A stretch of DNA of 64,000 nt from CAZYTX01 sp964650485 (GCA_964650485.1 CAZYTX010000003.1:1-64000), one strand, 5' to 3'; shown: positions 1 through 9,221, counted from the stretch's first letter. Made by a program: numbers and translations. The notes: generated by a model not told the origin, from the letters alone.

Positions 1-17
1 CTTGGCGCGGCAGGCAG

Positions 18-51
18 GCGCCCACACAGCAAGCTGTGTGGGTTACCCGTT
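18..51. repeat. Palindromic intergenic repeat, copy 1
   Basis: A perfect inverted repeat (CCCACACAG / CTGTGTGGG, 4-base loop) is followed by TTACCCGTT. A near-identical unit occurs at 27114-27148, where both arms change in a compensating way (CCCACATAG / CTATGTGGG). It lies directly against the 81-bp repeats that start at base 50. No gene overlaps it convincingly. It is probably a small dispersed hairpin element. Confidence 0.6.
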
Positions 52-226
52 ACAAGCCGCCCCGTTATTGTGCACAAAGAAGCGCCGTGCAGGGAACCGG
101 GGCGATATGGTTCCAAGTACTACTTGGCGGGCAGGGGGTCCCTGCTTACAAACCGCCCCGCCATTGTGCACGAAGCAGCGCCGTGCAGGGAACCGGGGCG
201 ATATGGTTCCAAGTACTACTTGGCGG
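50..226. repeat. Two 81-bp direct repeats in tandem
   Basis: Bases 50-130 and 146-226 are two 81-bp copies separated by 15 bp. They differ at only about five positions, all in the first 35 bases; the last 46 bases are identical. Small open frames run through them in several frames, but none resembles a protein and the repetition itself generates them. Copy number may be larger, since the window starts just upstream. Function is unknown; a fragment of a dispersed intergenic repeat or a decayed mobile element is possible. Confidence 0.75.
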
Positions 227-313
227 CGAAAAATCAAGCCGGGTTTGACACGGGGAGCGGCAACTCTTTGATTTTATTGAACTCACGCGGCGCCGAAAAT
301 AATACTTAGCAGT

Positions 314-1693
314 TTATTTAAGCAGCTTTTTTTCCATCTCGGGTATGGACTGGTCCAGGGCCTGGACTATCCTGTCAATCTCTGGCTTGTCCATGATGAG
401 CGCGGGTGCCACGCACACGGTCTCCATTGTGGAGGAGCGGATGTACACCCCCTTTTCCCAGCACAGGTCCACCAGCATCTCGGGTGCGGTGTTCTCGGGC
501 TGGATGGGGTTTTTGCTCTCCTTGTCAGCCACCAGCTCGACCGCGGCCAGCATACCCATGCCGCGCACGTCACCCACGGAGTCGTACTTCTTGAGGGACT
601 GGAGTGCCTCGATCATGTAACCGCCGTTCTCCGCGGCCTTTTCCACCAGGCCCTCCTGTTCGATGACCTCGATGTTCGCGAGCCCTGCTGCGCATGCCAC
701 GGGGTGGTTCATGTATGTGAAGCCGTGCATGAGGGGGAGCCTCTCGGACTGGTTCTCGCCGATGGTGTCGTATATGTCGCCGCGCACCACGGACGCTCCG
801 AGAGGGATATGTCCGGAGCTGATGCCCTTTGCCAGGCTGAGCATGTCGGGTCGTATGCCCCCCCATTTCTCGTGGGCGAACATGGTCCCGGTGCGGCCGA
901 AGCCTGTGATGACCTCGTCGAGTATGAGGAGGATGTCGTTCTTGTCGCAGATATCTCTCACCTTTTGGAAGTACTCCTTTGGAGGGGGTATGACCCCGCC
1001 GGAGCCTATTACCGGCTCGGCAATGAACGCGGCCACGGTCTCGGGTCCCTCGTCTTCTATGACCTCCTCGATGTCGGCTATGCACTCGAAGTCGCAGCCG
1101 GGGTAGGTCCTGTCGAACTCGCACTGGTAGCAGTACGGGGCCGCGGTCTGCTCGAAGCCCTCGGGCAGGGGATCAATGTTCCAGTGGAAGGGGAATATTC
1201 CCGTGGCCGCGGTGGTGGCCAGCCCCATGCCGTGGTAGGAGAATCTCCTGGAGAGTATTTTGTTCTTTTCGGGCTTTCCCCGGGCTGCCTGGTACATCCT
1301 TGCCAGCTTGATGTTGGTCTCGTTGGTCTCGCTGCCGCCGCACGTGAACCACGCCCGTGTGAGGTTGTAGGCCGGGTCGAACATGCTGGTGATCTTTTCC
1401 GCGAGCTCGATGGGAGGGATGCTCCCGAGCCCGTGGAAGGAGGTGAAGTAGGCGAGCTTTTTCATCTGCCCGGTCACGGCCTCGATGATCTTCGGGTGGC
1501 TGTGCCCCGCTGTCATGCACCACAGTCCGGCGAATCCGTCTATGATCTCGCGGCCTTCAATGTCCTTTACCATCACGCCGTTGCCCTCGACCACTATCCT
1601 GGGCGGGTGATGGGTCTCGAAGTGCTTTGGATGGGTCAGCGGGTGGATCAGGTGTGCCTTGTCGAGCTCGATAAGTGTCTTCGGGTCTTTCAT
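314..1693 (-). CDS. PLP-dependent class III aminotransferase
   Basis: A 459-residue fold-type I aminotransferase of the omega-amino acid:pyruvate group (beta-alanine, taurine or putrescine-like donors). The pyridoxal phosphate lysine is Lys289 in SLAKGISSG, and the cofactor-ring aspartate is Asp259 in LILDEV. The GSETNETNIKLAR stretch (about 120-132) is the phosphate-binding region. Length matches the family. The ATG at 1693 is preceded by GGGAGG. It stands alone, with a 470-bp intergenic region upstream and repeats downstream. The substrate cannot be read from sequence; the cysteine-rich YCYQCEFDRTYPGCDFEC stretch is typical of one subgroup only. Confidence 0.88.
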   Translation of the reverse strand: MKDPKTLIELDKAHLIHPLTHPKHFETHHPPRIVVEGNGVMVKDIEGREIIDGFAGLWCMTAGHSHPKIIEAVTGQMKKLAYFTSFHGLGSIPPIELAEKITSMFDPAYNLTRAWFTCGGSETNETNIKLARMYQAARGKPEKNKILSRRFSYHGMGLATTAATGIFPFHWNIDPLPEGFEQTAAPYCYQCEFDRTYPGCDFECIADIEEVIEDEGPETVAAFIAEPVIGSGGVIPPPKEYFQKVRDICDKNDILLILDEVITGFGRTGTMFAHEKWGGIRPDMLSLAKGISSGHIPLGASVVRGDIYDTIGENQSERLPLMHGFTYMNHPVACAAGLANIEVIEQEGLVEKAAENGGYMIEALQSLKKYDSVGDVRGMGMLAAVELVADKESKNPIQPENTAPEMLVDLCWEKGVYIRSSTMETVCVAPALIMDKPEIDRIVQALDQSIPEMEKKLLK

Positions 1694-1991
1694 GGCTGCC
1701 TCCCTGTTTGCCTTTGTAGGCGCTACACACCGGCTGATGCGCCATACGCAGACACCGCAAGTATTTAGCAGACGATTAGATGCTTGTCAAATGGAACAAC
1801 GCACAGCGTGATCCAGCCCATCGAGCCGGTGCTCTCGACCGGGTTCGCACTGGAGCAGCGGATTTGAGTTTTAAGTTTAAGCCCTTGAGAGCTGCTCCCT
1901 TCCTCGTACCTGCATATTCTGGCCTCTGGGCGTTTGAAATGCTTATTATATGGATATGCGGACAAGGGCGATGAAAGTGGGCGGCGCCGAG
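1694..1991. other. Intergenic region without a gene
   Basis: No convincing coding frame was found in this 298-bp spacer. It holds an 8-bp inverted repeat (GGAGCAGC at 1852-1859, GCTGCTCC at 1891-1898) with a 31-base loop and no T-tract, so it is a weak terminator or operator candidate. Promoters for both divergent genes should lie in this region and just beyond it. Confidence 0.4.
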
Positions 1992-2020
1992 TTGATATCC
2001 GTTTTTTTTATGCTTAAAAT
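1992..2020 (+). promoter_or_regulatory. Sigma-70-type promoter for the glycan cluster
   Basis: TTGATA (1992-1997) is spaced by 17 bp from TAAAAT (2015-2020). It lies about 150 bp upstream of the first glycosyltransferase start at 2169, giving a leader of roughly 140 nt. Motif match only. Confidence 0.45.
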
Positions 2021-2168
2021 TAATGTATGGTTTCATTGGCATTTAAAAAACACATGCAAATCAGAAAGATAAGGTCTTGCGGTGAATAATGGAAAAGAAA
2101 AGCTTTGAAATTTGTCCAGTAGCGGACTTATTTTTACAAGTATGGCAGCTTTTCTGAGGAGAAAAGGC

Positions 2169-4463
2169 ATGCCCCAGTCAATCCAATACCGATCCAGCCC
2201 CCACAAGATAGCCTTGGTGGGCAATCATCTGCCGCGGCAATGCGGGATAGCCACCTTCACCACGGACCTGCTTGGCGCCCTGACAATGGAGGGCCAGGAG
2301 GCTGATTGCTGGGCCATGGTCATGAACGACATTCCCGAGGGATACGAGTATCCTGCCCGGGTCAGGTTCGAGTTGAACCAGAAGCTTCTGACCGATTACA
2401 GGCTGGCCGCGGATTTCCTTAACATCAACATGGTCGAGGCGGTCTGCCTTCAACATGAGTTCGGCATTTTCGGGGGAGAGCAAGGGAGCCACGTGCTGGA
2501 GCTGCTTGCCGGTGTGCGCATGCCGGTTATCACGACCCTGCACACGGTGACCAAGGAGCCTTCGGATTCCCAGAGAAAAGTGATGAAGCGGGTGGCTGAG
2601 CTGTCCGACCGGCTGGTGGTCATGAGCCGACACGCCCGGGAGACATTGCGGGAGGTTTATGGAATCCCGGAAGACAAGACCTTGTTTGTCCATCACGGCA
2701 TCCCGGACGTTCCGTTCGTGGACCCGAATTATTACAAGGACCAGTTCGGGGTGGAGGGGAAAAGGGTGATCCTCACCTTCGGGCTGCTTTCGCCCAACAA
2801 GGGGATAGAGTACATGATTGACGCTCTGCCCGAGGTCGTGAGAAGTTTCCCGGACACGGTCTACATTGTCGTCGGGGCCACACATCCGCACGTGAGACGG
2901 GAGCAGGGCGAGTCATACCGGCTGTCCTTGCAGCGCCGGGCCAGGGACCTGGGAGTGAGCGAACACATAATTTTCCATAACCGGTTCGTTGAACTCAAGG
3001 AGTTGTGCGAGTTTATCGGTGCTGCTGACGTTTACGTCACCCCATACCTCAACCGGGAACAGATCGTCTCGGGCACGCTCGCGTACGCCCTTGGCGCGGG
3101 CAAGGCCACTGTCTCAACCCCGTATTGGTATGCCGAGGAGATGCTGGATGAAGGGCGGGGAAGGCTGGTTCCCTTCCAGGATTGCGAGGCCCTGTCCGCG
3201 GAGGTGGTTGACCTGTTCAGGAACGAGGTCGAGCGTCACGCCATGCGCAAGAGGGCTTACACCTATTGCCGCGAGATGATATGGAAAGAGGTCGCCCGTC
3301 GCTACCTGGATATTTTTGCGGAAGCTATAAGAGAGAGGGAGAGGGCCCCCGGCCCGGTGTTAAGGGCCAGGACCCTGAAGCAGACCCCCCTGGAGATGCC
3401 TCAGCCCAAGCTGGATCACCTCATTAGAATGACCGACAACGTGGGCATGCTCCAGCATGCAAAGTCCATCGTGCCGGACAGGTATCACGGCTACTGCACG
3501 GACGACAACGCCCGTGCCCTGATCGCGGTGTTGATGGCAAAGGAGTTGATCCCGGATAACGGGAGGCTCTTTGACCTGGCCTGCATCTATCTGGGTTTTC
3601 TGCACCACGCATTCAACGAGCAGACCGGCCGCTTTCGAAATTTCATGGGATATGATCGCACATGGCTGGAGGAGCAGGGGTCGGAGGACAGCCACGGCCG
3701 GGCCATATGGGGCCTGGGCGAAGCAGTGGCCCTGGCCCCTGCCGAGCGCATCTCAGGCGTTGCCGTACACATCTTCGAGAAGGCCCTGCCCGCGCTCCTC
3801 GAATTCAACTCGCTCCGGGCGCAGGCTTTTGCGATTGCCGGGATTCACGCATACTTGAGGCGCTTTTCCGGAGACAGCGAGGTGAGGAGGATCAGGGAAA
3901 AACTGGCTGAGCGTCTTTTCAGTTTTTACCAGGAGAACGCGGCGGACGACTGGCCGTGGATAGAGGATGTGATTACTTATGCCAACGGAAAAATCTCCCA
4001 GGCACTTATCATGTCCGGCCAATGGCTCCAGCGGGGAGAGATGGTGGATGCCGGGATGAAATCGCTGAAATGGCTGATGCAAATACAGACCGATCCAAAT
4101 GGACATTTCGTGCCCATCGGGAACCATGGGTGGATGACCAGGGACGGGCACCGGGCAAGGTTCGACCAGCAGCCCATCGAGGCCCTTAACGTGATAGAGG
4201 CCTGCCGGGAGGCCTTCAACATGACCGGGGAGAGAAAATGGATGGATTACGCACAGAGGTGCATGGACTGGTTCCTGGGACAAAACGACCTCAACGTGCC
4301 CCTCTACGATTATAAAACCGGCGGGTGTTGCGACGGTCTCACCGCGGACGGGGCCAACCACAACCAGGGAGCGGAGTCAACTTTAGCCTGGCTGCTATCC
4401 CTTCTCAACCTCTATTCCATGCGCAGCTCCGAGCTGAGCGAAATTGAACTTGAAAGCGATTGA
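2169..4463 (+). CDS. GT4 glycosyltransferase fused to helical-barrel domain
   Basis: A two-domain protein of 764 residues. The first 400 or so form a GT-B glycosyltransferase of the GT4 type: the N-terminal NHLPRQCGIATFTTDL is a sugar-acceptor-side loop, FGLLSPNKGIEYMIDALP is the nucleotide-sugar linker, and EQIVSGTLAYALGAGK is the donor-site helix. The rest resembles an (alpha/alpha)6 toroid as in glycoside hydrolases or epimerases (CTDDNARALIAVLMA, GRAIWGLGEA). The ATG at 2169 is chosen because AGGAG (2157-2161) lies 7 nt upstream; an in-frame TTG at 2112 lacks such a site. It starts a cluster with another GT, a GH130 enzyme and a third GT. The product is unknown, perhaps a mannose-containing glycan. 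Confidence 0.82.
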   Translation: MPQSIQYRSSPHKIALVGNHLPRQCGIATFTTDLLGALTMEGQEADCWAMVMNDIPEGYEYPARVRFELNQKLLTDYRLAADFLNINMVEAVCLQHEFGIFGGEQGSHVLELLAGVRMPVITTLHTVTKEPSDSQRKVMKRVAELSDRLVVMSRHARETLREVYGIPEDKTLFVHHGIPDVPFVDPNYYKDQFGVEGKRVILTFGLLSPNKGIEYMIDALPEVVRSFPDTVYIVVGATHPHVRREQGESYRLSLQRRARDLGVSEHIIFHNRFVELKELCEFIGAADVYVTPYLNREQIVSGTLAYALGAGKATVSTPYWYAEEMLDEGRGRLVPFQDCEALSAEVVDLFRNEVERHAMRKRAYTYCREMIWKEVARRYLDIFAEAIRERERAPGPVLRARTLKQTPLEMPQPKLDHLIRMTDNVGMLQHAKSIVPDRYHGYCTDDNARALIAVLMAKELIPDNGRLFDLACIYLGFLHHAFNEQTGRFRNFMGYDRTWLEEQGSEDSHGRAIWGLGEAVALAPAERISGVAVHIFEKALPALLEFNSLRAQAFAIAGIHAYLRRFSGDSEVRRIREKLAERLFSFYQENAADDWPWIEDVITYANGKISQALIMSGQWLQRGEMVDAGMKSLKWLMQIQTDPNGHFVPIGNHGWMTRDGHRARFDQQPIEALNVIEACREAFNMTGERKWMDYAQRCMDWFLGQNDLNVPLYDYKTGGCCDGLTADGANHNQGAESTLAWLLSLLNLYSMRSSELSEIELESD

Positions 4464-4485
4464 GTTGCATCCCGGGAGTAAAACC

Positions 4486-5712
4486 ATGTCCAAGAATCCG
4501 ATTGTAATGATAAGCTCTTATCCTCCCAGGTTGTGCGGCATTGCCACATTCTGCGAAGAGGGCAGGGAGTTCATCCAAAAGCACAACCCCGCCCGGGAAG
4601 TGCTGGTCATAAGCCATCTCGACGGCAGAGGTGAGGGAGTATTTCCTCTCATAGACATGTCACGGCGGGACTGGTGGAGGCCAGTGGCCGAGAAGGTGGA
4701 GGAGCTCGATCCGTATGCCGTTCACCTCGAGCACGAGTACGGGCTCTACGAGTACGTAGACGAGCGCGGGATAGGCGACGGCAACGACGGGTTCCTGGAC
4801 CTCTTGGAGGCCATCGGAGATTACCCCACAATAGTGGAGCCGCATACCGTGCACGGGAGGCTGCGGGATTTCGAGGCCAACTTCATCTACGAGCTCTGCA
4901 AGAGGACCGGCCTGGTGCTGTTCAAGTGCCATTACCAGAAGTGGCGGCTGGAATGGAATTTCTTCGGCCGCGGCTGGGACACGCCCCTCAATATCATGGT
5001 CGTTCCTCACGGTGCCCGGCCGGACAAGCGTTATGGAGTGGACGAGATAGCCGGGCTGAGGAGGGAGCTGGGACTGGATAATGCCGGCCTGGCCCCTCAC
5101 CTGGTGGGAATGATCGGCTGGATACAGTCCAATAAGAGATGGGACATACTGCTTTCAATGTGGGAGGAAATCCACCAGGAGATCAAGCGCCGGACAGGCG
5201 GGGAATGGGACCTGCTGGCCGCGGGCGCCATGCGCGACCCGGCCCATAAAGAAGACTACGAGGAATGGAAGGAAGAGGTCCTGACCCTGGAGGAAAAAGG
5301 GATCGCGCATTACAGGGAGTTCATTCCTAGGGGAGACGAATATTACAAGATGATGGCGCTGTGCGACTTCATTGTGCTCCCATCCACCGACGAGACCCAG
5401 TCCGGGACGCTCGCCCGCATCATCGCGCTTAACAAGCCCTTCATCACCACCGCGCCCATGGAGGGCCTTACTGCTCAAACGCTTGAAAGCGAGGGCGGGC
5501 TCCTCTTCAGCACCAAGGAGATGCTGAGGAGCAAGGTCATCAGGATGGCCTGCAGCGAGAAGCTGAGAATGGAGCTGGGCGAGAACCTGAAGCGATACCT
5601 TGACGAGGTGGTGTCATGGGACATCGTGGCCGGCCAGTACAACCGGGCTTACGAAATCGCCGCGCAGGCCAAGCGCACCGGGCAGCCGGTGGCCCTGGAG
5701 ATGGAGTTTTAA
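4486..5712 (+). CDS. Glycosyltransferase, GT4-like
   Basis: A 408-residue protein opening with MISSYPPRLCGIATFCEEG, the same N-terminal Rossmann motif as its upstream neighbour. It keeps a C-terminal donor-binding half with DETQSGTLARIIALNKPFI in place of the usual E-x7-E stretch. No signal peptide or membrane segment is visible, so it should act at the cytoplasmic face. The ATG at 4486 follows GGGAG (4474-4478) by 7 nt; a TTG at 4444 would overlap the upstream gene and has no ribosome site. Donor and acceptor sugars are not readable. The GH130 gene follows within 50 bp. Confidence 0.8.
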   Translation: MSKNPIVMISSYPPRLCGIATFCEEGREFIQKHNPAREVLVISHLDGRGEGVFPLIDMSRRDWWRPVAEKVEELDPYAVHLEHEYGLYEYVDERGIGDGNDGFLDLLEAIGDYPTIVEPHTVHGRLRDFEANFIYELCKRTGLVLFKCHYQKWRLEWNFFGRGWDTPLNIMVVPHGARPDKRYGVDEIAGLRRELGLDNAGLAPHLVGMIGWIQSNKRWDILLSMWEEIHQEIKRRTGGEWDLLAAGAMRDPAHKEDYEEWKEEVLTLEEKGIAHYREFIPRGDEYYKMMALCDFIVLPSTDETQSGTLARIIALNKPFITTAPMEGLTAQTLESEGGLLFSTKEMLRSKVIRMACSEKLRMELGENLKRYLDEVVSWDIVAGQYNRAYEIAAQAKRTGQPVALEMEF

Positions 5713-5757
5713 GCCTGTCTGCCGTGGCGGGCACAGAACGGGCAGGGAGGGAGCTTA

Positions 5758-6714
5758 TTGAAAGAGCCTTCATCAAACCAGCTTTTTCAGCGTCATGAGG
5801 CCAACCCGATTATCACGGCGCAGGACCTGCCCTACCCGGCCAATTCGGTGTTCAACGCCGGAGCGACTGAAATGAACGGCGAGACCCTGCTTCTCATGAG
5901 GGTGGAGGACAGAAAGGGCATCTCCCATCTTAGCGTTGCCCGGAGCAGGGACGGGGTCCATAACTGGCGGATTGACGATCAGCCCACCTTGACCCCCAGC
6001 GCGGGCACTCATCCCGAGGAGGTGTGGGGGATCGAAGACCCCAGGATAACCTATATTGAAGAAGAGAAATGCTGGGTCGTGGTATATACATCGTATTCCA
6101 TGGGGGGACCGCTCGTTTCTCTGGCCACCACCGAGGATTTCAAAACCTTTGACCGGCACGGCCCGGTCATGCCTCCGGAGGACAAGGACGCGGCCCTGTT
6201 CCCGGTCAAGTTCAAAGGCCGATGGGCCATGCTGCACCGGCCCACTTCCACTTTCGCGTACACGGGCGCACATATCTGGCTCTCTTTTTCGCCGGACTTG
6301 AAGCACTGGGGGGACCACCGCATCCTGATCCCGGCCAGGAAAGGCGGCTGGTGGGACGCCAACAAGATCGGGCTCTCTCCTCCGCCGATGAGGACCGATG
6401 AGGGCTGGTTGATCCTCTACCACGGAGTAAGGACCACGGCCAGCGGGGCCATATATCGCCTTGGCCTGGCCCTCCTCGACCTCAACGACCCGCGAAAGGT
6501 GATCGCCCGGTCCGACGAGTGGGTGTTCTCGCCGGAGGAGAGCTACGAGGTGTTCGGGGACGTGGACAAGGTGGTGTTCCCCTGCGGATGGATCGCGGAC
6601 AACGATGAAGTACGACTGTATTACGGCGGCGCGGACAAGTGCATCGCCCTGGCCGCGGCCGGGCTATCAGAGTTGCTGGCATGGCTTAAACTGCATAACG
6701 TGTGGAGGGAGTAG
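5758..6714 (+). CDS. GH130 family glycoside phosphorylase
   Basis: A 318-residue five-bladed beta-propeller enzyme of the GH130 type. The family cleaves beta-mannosides with phosphate to give mannose 1-phosphate, or works in reverse. The signature GIEDPRI (residues 91-97) supplies the general acid Asp94, and the early HEANPIIT and FNAGA motifs are typical. It starts with TTG at 5758, preceded by GGGAGG (5745-5750) at 7 nt. The gene sits between glycosyltransferases, which suggests it turns over or primes an intracellular oligosaccharide made by them. That role is inference; the exact linkage is unknown. Confidence 0.85.
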   Translation: MKEPSSNQLFQRHEANPIITAQDLPYPANSVFNAGATEMNGETLLLMRVEDRKGISHLSVARSRDGVHNWRIDDQPTLTPSAGTHPEEVWGIEDPRITYIEEEKCWVVVYTSYSMGGPLVSLATTEDFKTFDRHGPVMPPEDKDAALFPVKFKGRWAMLHRPTSTFAYTGAHIWLSFSPDLKHWGDHRILIPARKGGWWDANKIGLSPPPMRTDEGWLILYHGVRTTASGAIYRLGLALLDLNDPRKVIARSDEWVFSPEESYEVFGDVDKVVFPCGWIADNDEVRLYYGGADKCIALAAAGLSELLAWLKLHNVWRE

Positions 6715-6719
6715 TTACC

Positions 6720-7754
6720 ATGCGTGTGGCGATGCTCTCTCCGATTGCATGGCGCACGCCCCCCCGGCATTACGGGCCGTGGGAGAACGTGGTCTCCCTC
6801 TTGACGGAAGGACTGGTTAAAAAGGGAATTGACGTCACCCTGTTCGCCACCAGGGACTCGGAGACCAGGGGTAAGCTTTCGGCCGTCTGTCCGCGAGGCT
6901 ACGAAGAGGACCCGGAAATACTGCCCAAGGTCTGGGAGTGTCTCCATATCTCCGAGCTGTTCGAGCATGGCGACGAGTTCGACCTTATCCACAACCAGTT
7001 CGACTACCTGCCGCTCACCTATATGAAAATGACCACTACGCCAGTGGTCACCACCATCCACGGGTTCTCCTCGCCCAAAATTCTGCCGGTCTACAAGAAG
7101 TATAACGGGCGGGCTTTCTACGTGGCCATCAGCGAGGCGGACAAAAGCCCGGAGCTCGACTACATCGCCACCATCCATCACGGGATCAACCTCGACCGGT
7201 TCACCTTCCAGCCAAAGCCGGGAGACTACCTGCTTTTCTTCGGCCGCATCCACCAGGAGAAGGGGACCAGGGAAAGCATCGAGATCGCCAGGCAATTCGG
7301 GATGAAGCTCATAATAGCGGGGATCGTGCAGGACGAGAGATACTTCGAGCGCGAGGTTAAGCCTCACCTGGATGATGAAAAGGTGGTTTACGTGGGACCG
7401 GCGGGGCCTGCCAAAAGGGACGAGCTCTTGGGAGGAGCTTATGCCCTTCTCCATCCCATCAATTTCGACGAGCCTTTCGGACTGTCCGTGATCGAGGCCA
7501 TGGCCTGCGGCGCCCCGGTTGTTGCAATAAAGCGCGGCAGCATGCCCGAGGTGATCGCGGATAAAAAGACCGGCTTCCTGGTGTCAACTATTGGTGAGAT
7601 GGTAGAGGCCCTGAGGAGAGTAGAGGAGATTGACCGGGCCGAGTGCCGCAGGTGGGTGGAGGAGAGTTTCAGTGTCGAACGAATGGTGGACGACTACATC
7701 CGGGTCTATGAAAAGGTCCTTAATGAACGCAAAGTTGAGGGACACCGGCCATGA
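6720..7754 (+). CDS. GT4 glycosyltransferase
   Basis: A 344-residue GT-B enzyme. MRVAMLSPIAWRTPPRHYGPW is the N-terminal acceptor-side motif; FGRIHQEKGTRESIEIA is the linker to the donor domain. FDEPFGLSVIEAMACGAPV is the classical GT4 E-x7-E motif, with both glutamates present. The ATG at 6720 lies 10 nt after GGAGGG (6704-6709) and overlaps no neighbour. It closes the four-gene cluster. Close relatives are generally annotated as mannosyl- or glucosyltransferases, but the donor cannot be fixed here. Confidence 0.85.
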   Translation: MRVAMLSPIAWRTPPRHYGPWENVVSLLTEGLVKKGIDVTLFATRDSETRGKLSAVCPRGYEEDPEILPKVWECLHISELFEHGDEFDLIHNQFDYLPLTYMKMTTTPVVTTIHGFSSPKILPVYKKYNGRAFYVAISEADKSPELDYIATIHHGINLDRFTFQPKPGDYLLFFGRIHQEKGTRESIEIARQFGMKLIIAGIVQDERYFEREVKPHLDDEKVVYVGPAGPAKRDELLGGAYALLHPINFDEPFGLSVIEAMACGAPVVAIKRGSMPEVIADKKTGFLVSTIGEMVEALRRVEEIDRAECRRWVEESFSVERMVDDYIRVYEKVLNERKVEGHRP

Positions 7755-7785
7755 AACAAATTTAGCGGTTCTATATAGTTTCATA

Positions 7786-7813
7786 TTGTTTTCTCCCGGG
7801 CTTGTCTTATAAT
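7786..7813 (+). promoter_or_regulatory. Sigma-70-type promoter before sigma-54 activator
   Basis: TTGTTT (7786-7791) and TATAAT (7808-7813) are 16 bp apart. The ATG at 7824 lies only about 10 nt past the -10 box, so the transcript would be nearly leaderless, and no Shine-Dalgarno site is visible before that ATG. Confidence 0.45.
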
Positions 7814-7823
7814 TGATATGTAA

Positions 7824-9221
7824 ATGAAGCAGACGGGAAAGCAGAACTTTCTGCGTCAGGTGGACATATTCTCCGTGATAGAGGGTATGTCTGTGGGCGT
7901 GGCTTTGCTTGACCAGGAACTCAGGTTGGTGGCCATGAACAGCACCCTGGAAGCACTTACCGGCATAAGCCTTGAGGGTGTCCGCTTCCTTCCTGTGCAT
8001 CACGTTCTCCGGGACAACCTCTGCGTCAAGGAGTGCACCGCGGCCCGTGCCCTGCGGACCGGCAAGAAGGTGCATGAACAAGGGGACATAATAAACCGCG
8101 GCCGGGAGAAGGTGCCGGTTTACATCACCGCGGCGCCGCTTAAAAACGGCGGAGGCAGGTCAATAGGAGTGATCCAGATAGTGGAGGATATCTCCGTCAC
8201 AGAAGACAAAACATGGAATATTGTTGCTGCCACTGAATACGGGGAACTGGTTGGACACAGCCCGGCCATGCAGAAGATATACGAGGTGCTGCCGGTTATA
8301 TCTTACACGGACTCCTCCGTGCTTATAACCGGAGAGACCGGCACAGGCAAGGACCTGTTGGCCGCGGTCATCCACAAGATGTCTTCCCGGGCCCAAGGAC
8401 CTTTTATCAAGGTCAACTGCGGGGCACTGCCCGAGAACCTGTTGGAGTCCGAGCTCTTCGGCCACGTCAAGGGCGCCTTCACCGGCGCGGTGCGGGACAA
8501 GCCCGGCAGGTTCCAGCTAGCAGAGAACGGGACCATTTACCTTACCGAGATCGGGGACCTCCAGCTCCCGTTGCAGGTCAAGCTGCTCTCCTTCCTGGAC
8601 GACAAGGAGATCATACCGGTGGGAGGAACAAGGAGCGTAAAGACCGATGTCAGGGTCATAACCGCGAGCAACCGTGACCTGGAGGCCATGGTGAAACAAG
8701 GGTCTTTCCGTGAAGACCTGCTCTACAGGCTGAAGGTGGTGAGGATTGACCTGCCCCCGGTGCGCGAGCGGGGGGAGGACGTGCGGCTCCTTCTCGAGCA
8801 CTTCATGGACGGCTTCCGGAAACAACTCGGCAAGGATGTCACAGGTTTTTCCAAGGAGGCCCTTTCCCTGCTCAAGTCGTATCCCTACCCGGGCAACGTG
8901 CGCGAACTCAAGAATATAGTGGAGTACGCGGTCAGCATATGCCCCTCTGGAGAGATAAGTCCCGAGCACCTGCCCGAGTACATGCTTACTTACAAGAGCG
9001 AGGGGACCGGCGTACAAGTCCCCATGCAGAGGCCGGAAAAGGGTGAAAGCCCCCTGGCAAAAGAGGCGGCCCTCGCCGGCCTTGACTGGGAGCAGATGGA
9101 GCGGCGCATGATCACCGAAGCATTGTTGCAGGCCCGCGGCAACCGTTCCCGGGCATCCGAGATACTGGGGTGGGGAAGGTCCACCCTGTGGCGGAAAATG
9201 AAAAAACACGGGCTGTCATGA
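7824..9221 (+). CDS. PAS-AAA+-Fis sigma-54 activator with altered Walker B
   Basis: A 465-residue bacterial enhancer-binding protein. Residues 15-125 look like a PAS sensor with two cysteines (CVKEC, 67-71). The AAA+ domain runs from about 142 to 385 with Walker A GETGTGK (170-176), the sigma-54 contact loop GAFTGA (217-222) and the sensor-like ASNRDL. A Fis-type helix-turn-helix ends the protein (NRSRASEILGWGRSTLWRKM). The Walker B stretch reads GTIYLTEIGD: the usual aspartate before the glutamate is Thr241 (codon 8544-8546). ATP hydrolysis might therefore be weakened, while sigma-54 contact is kept. It opens the signalling block and likely controls it. Confidence 0.9.
   Translation: MKQTGKQNFLRQVDIFSVIEGMSVGVALLDQELRLVAMNSTLEALTGISLEGVRFLPVHHVLRDNLCVKECTAARALRTGKKVHEQGDIINRGREKVPVYITAAPLKNGGGRSIGVIQIVEDISVTEDKTWNIVAATEYGELVGHSPAMQKIYEVLPVISYTDSSVLITGETGTGKDLLAAVIHKMSSRAQGPFIKVNCGALPENLLESELFGHVKGAFTGAVRDKPGRFQLAENGTIYLTEIGDLQLPLQVKLLSFLDDKEIIPVGGTRSVKTDVRVITASNRDLEAMVKQGSFREDLLYRLKVVRIDLPPVRERGEDVRLLLEHFMDGFRKQLGKDVTGFSKEALSLLKSYPYPGNVRELKNIVEYAVSICPSGEISPEHLPEYMLTYKSEGTGVQVPMQRPEKGESPLAKEAALAGLDWEQMERRMITEALLQARGNRSRASEILGWGRSTLWRKMKKHGLS

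Noticed and set aside
50..226. CRISPR array
   Set aside because: Repeat units are 81 bp, only two are present, spacing is 15 bp, and no cas gene is near.
704..1768. A 354-residue plus-strand frame
   Set aside because: Antisense to the aminotransferase, whose catalytic motifs are all present.
1852..1898. 8-bp inverted repeat with a 31-base loop
   Set aside because: No T-tract and a large loop; too weak to call as terminator or operator.
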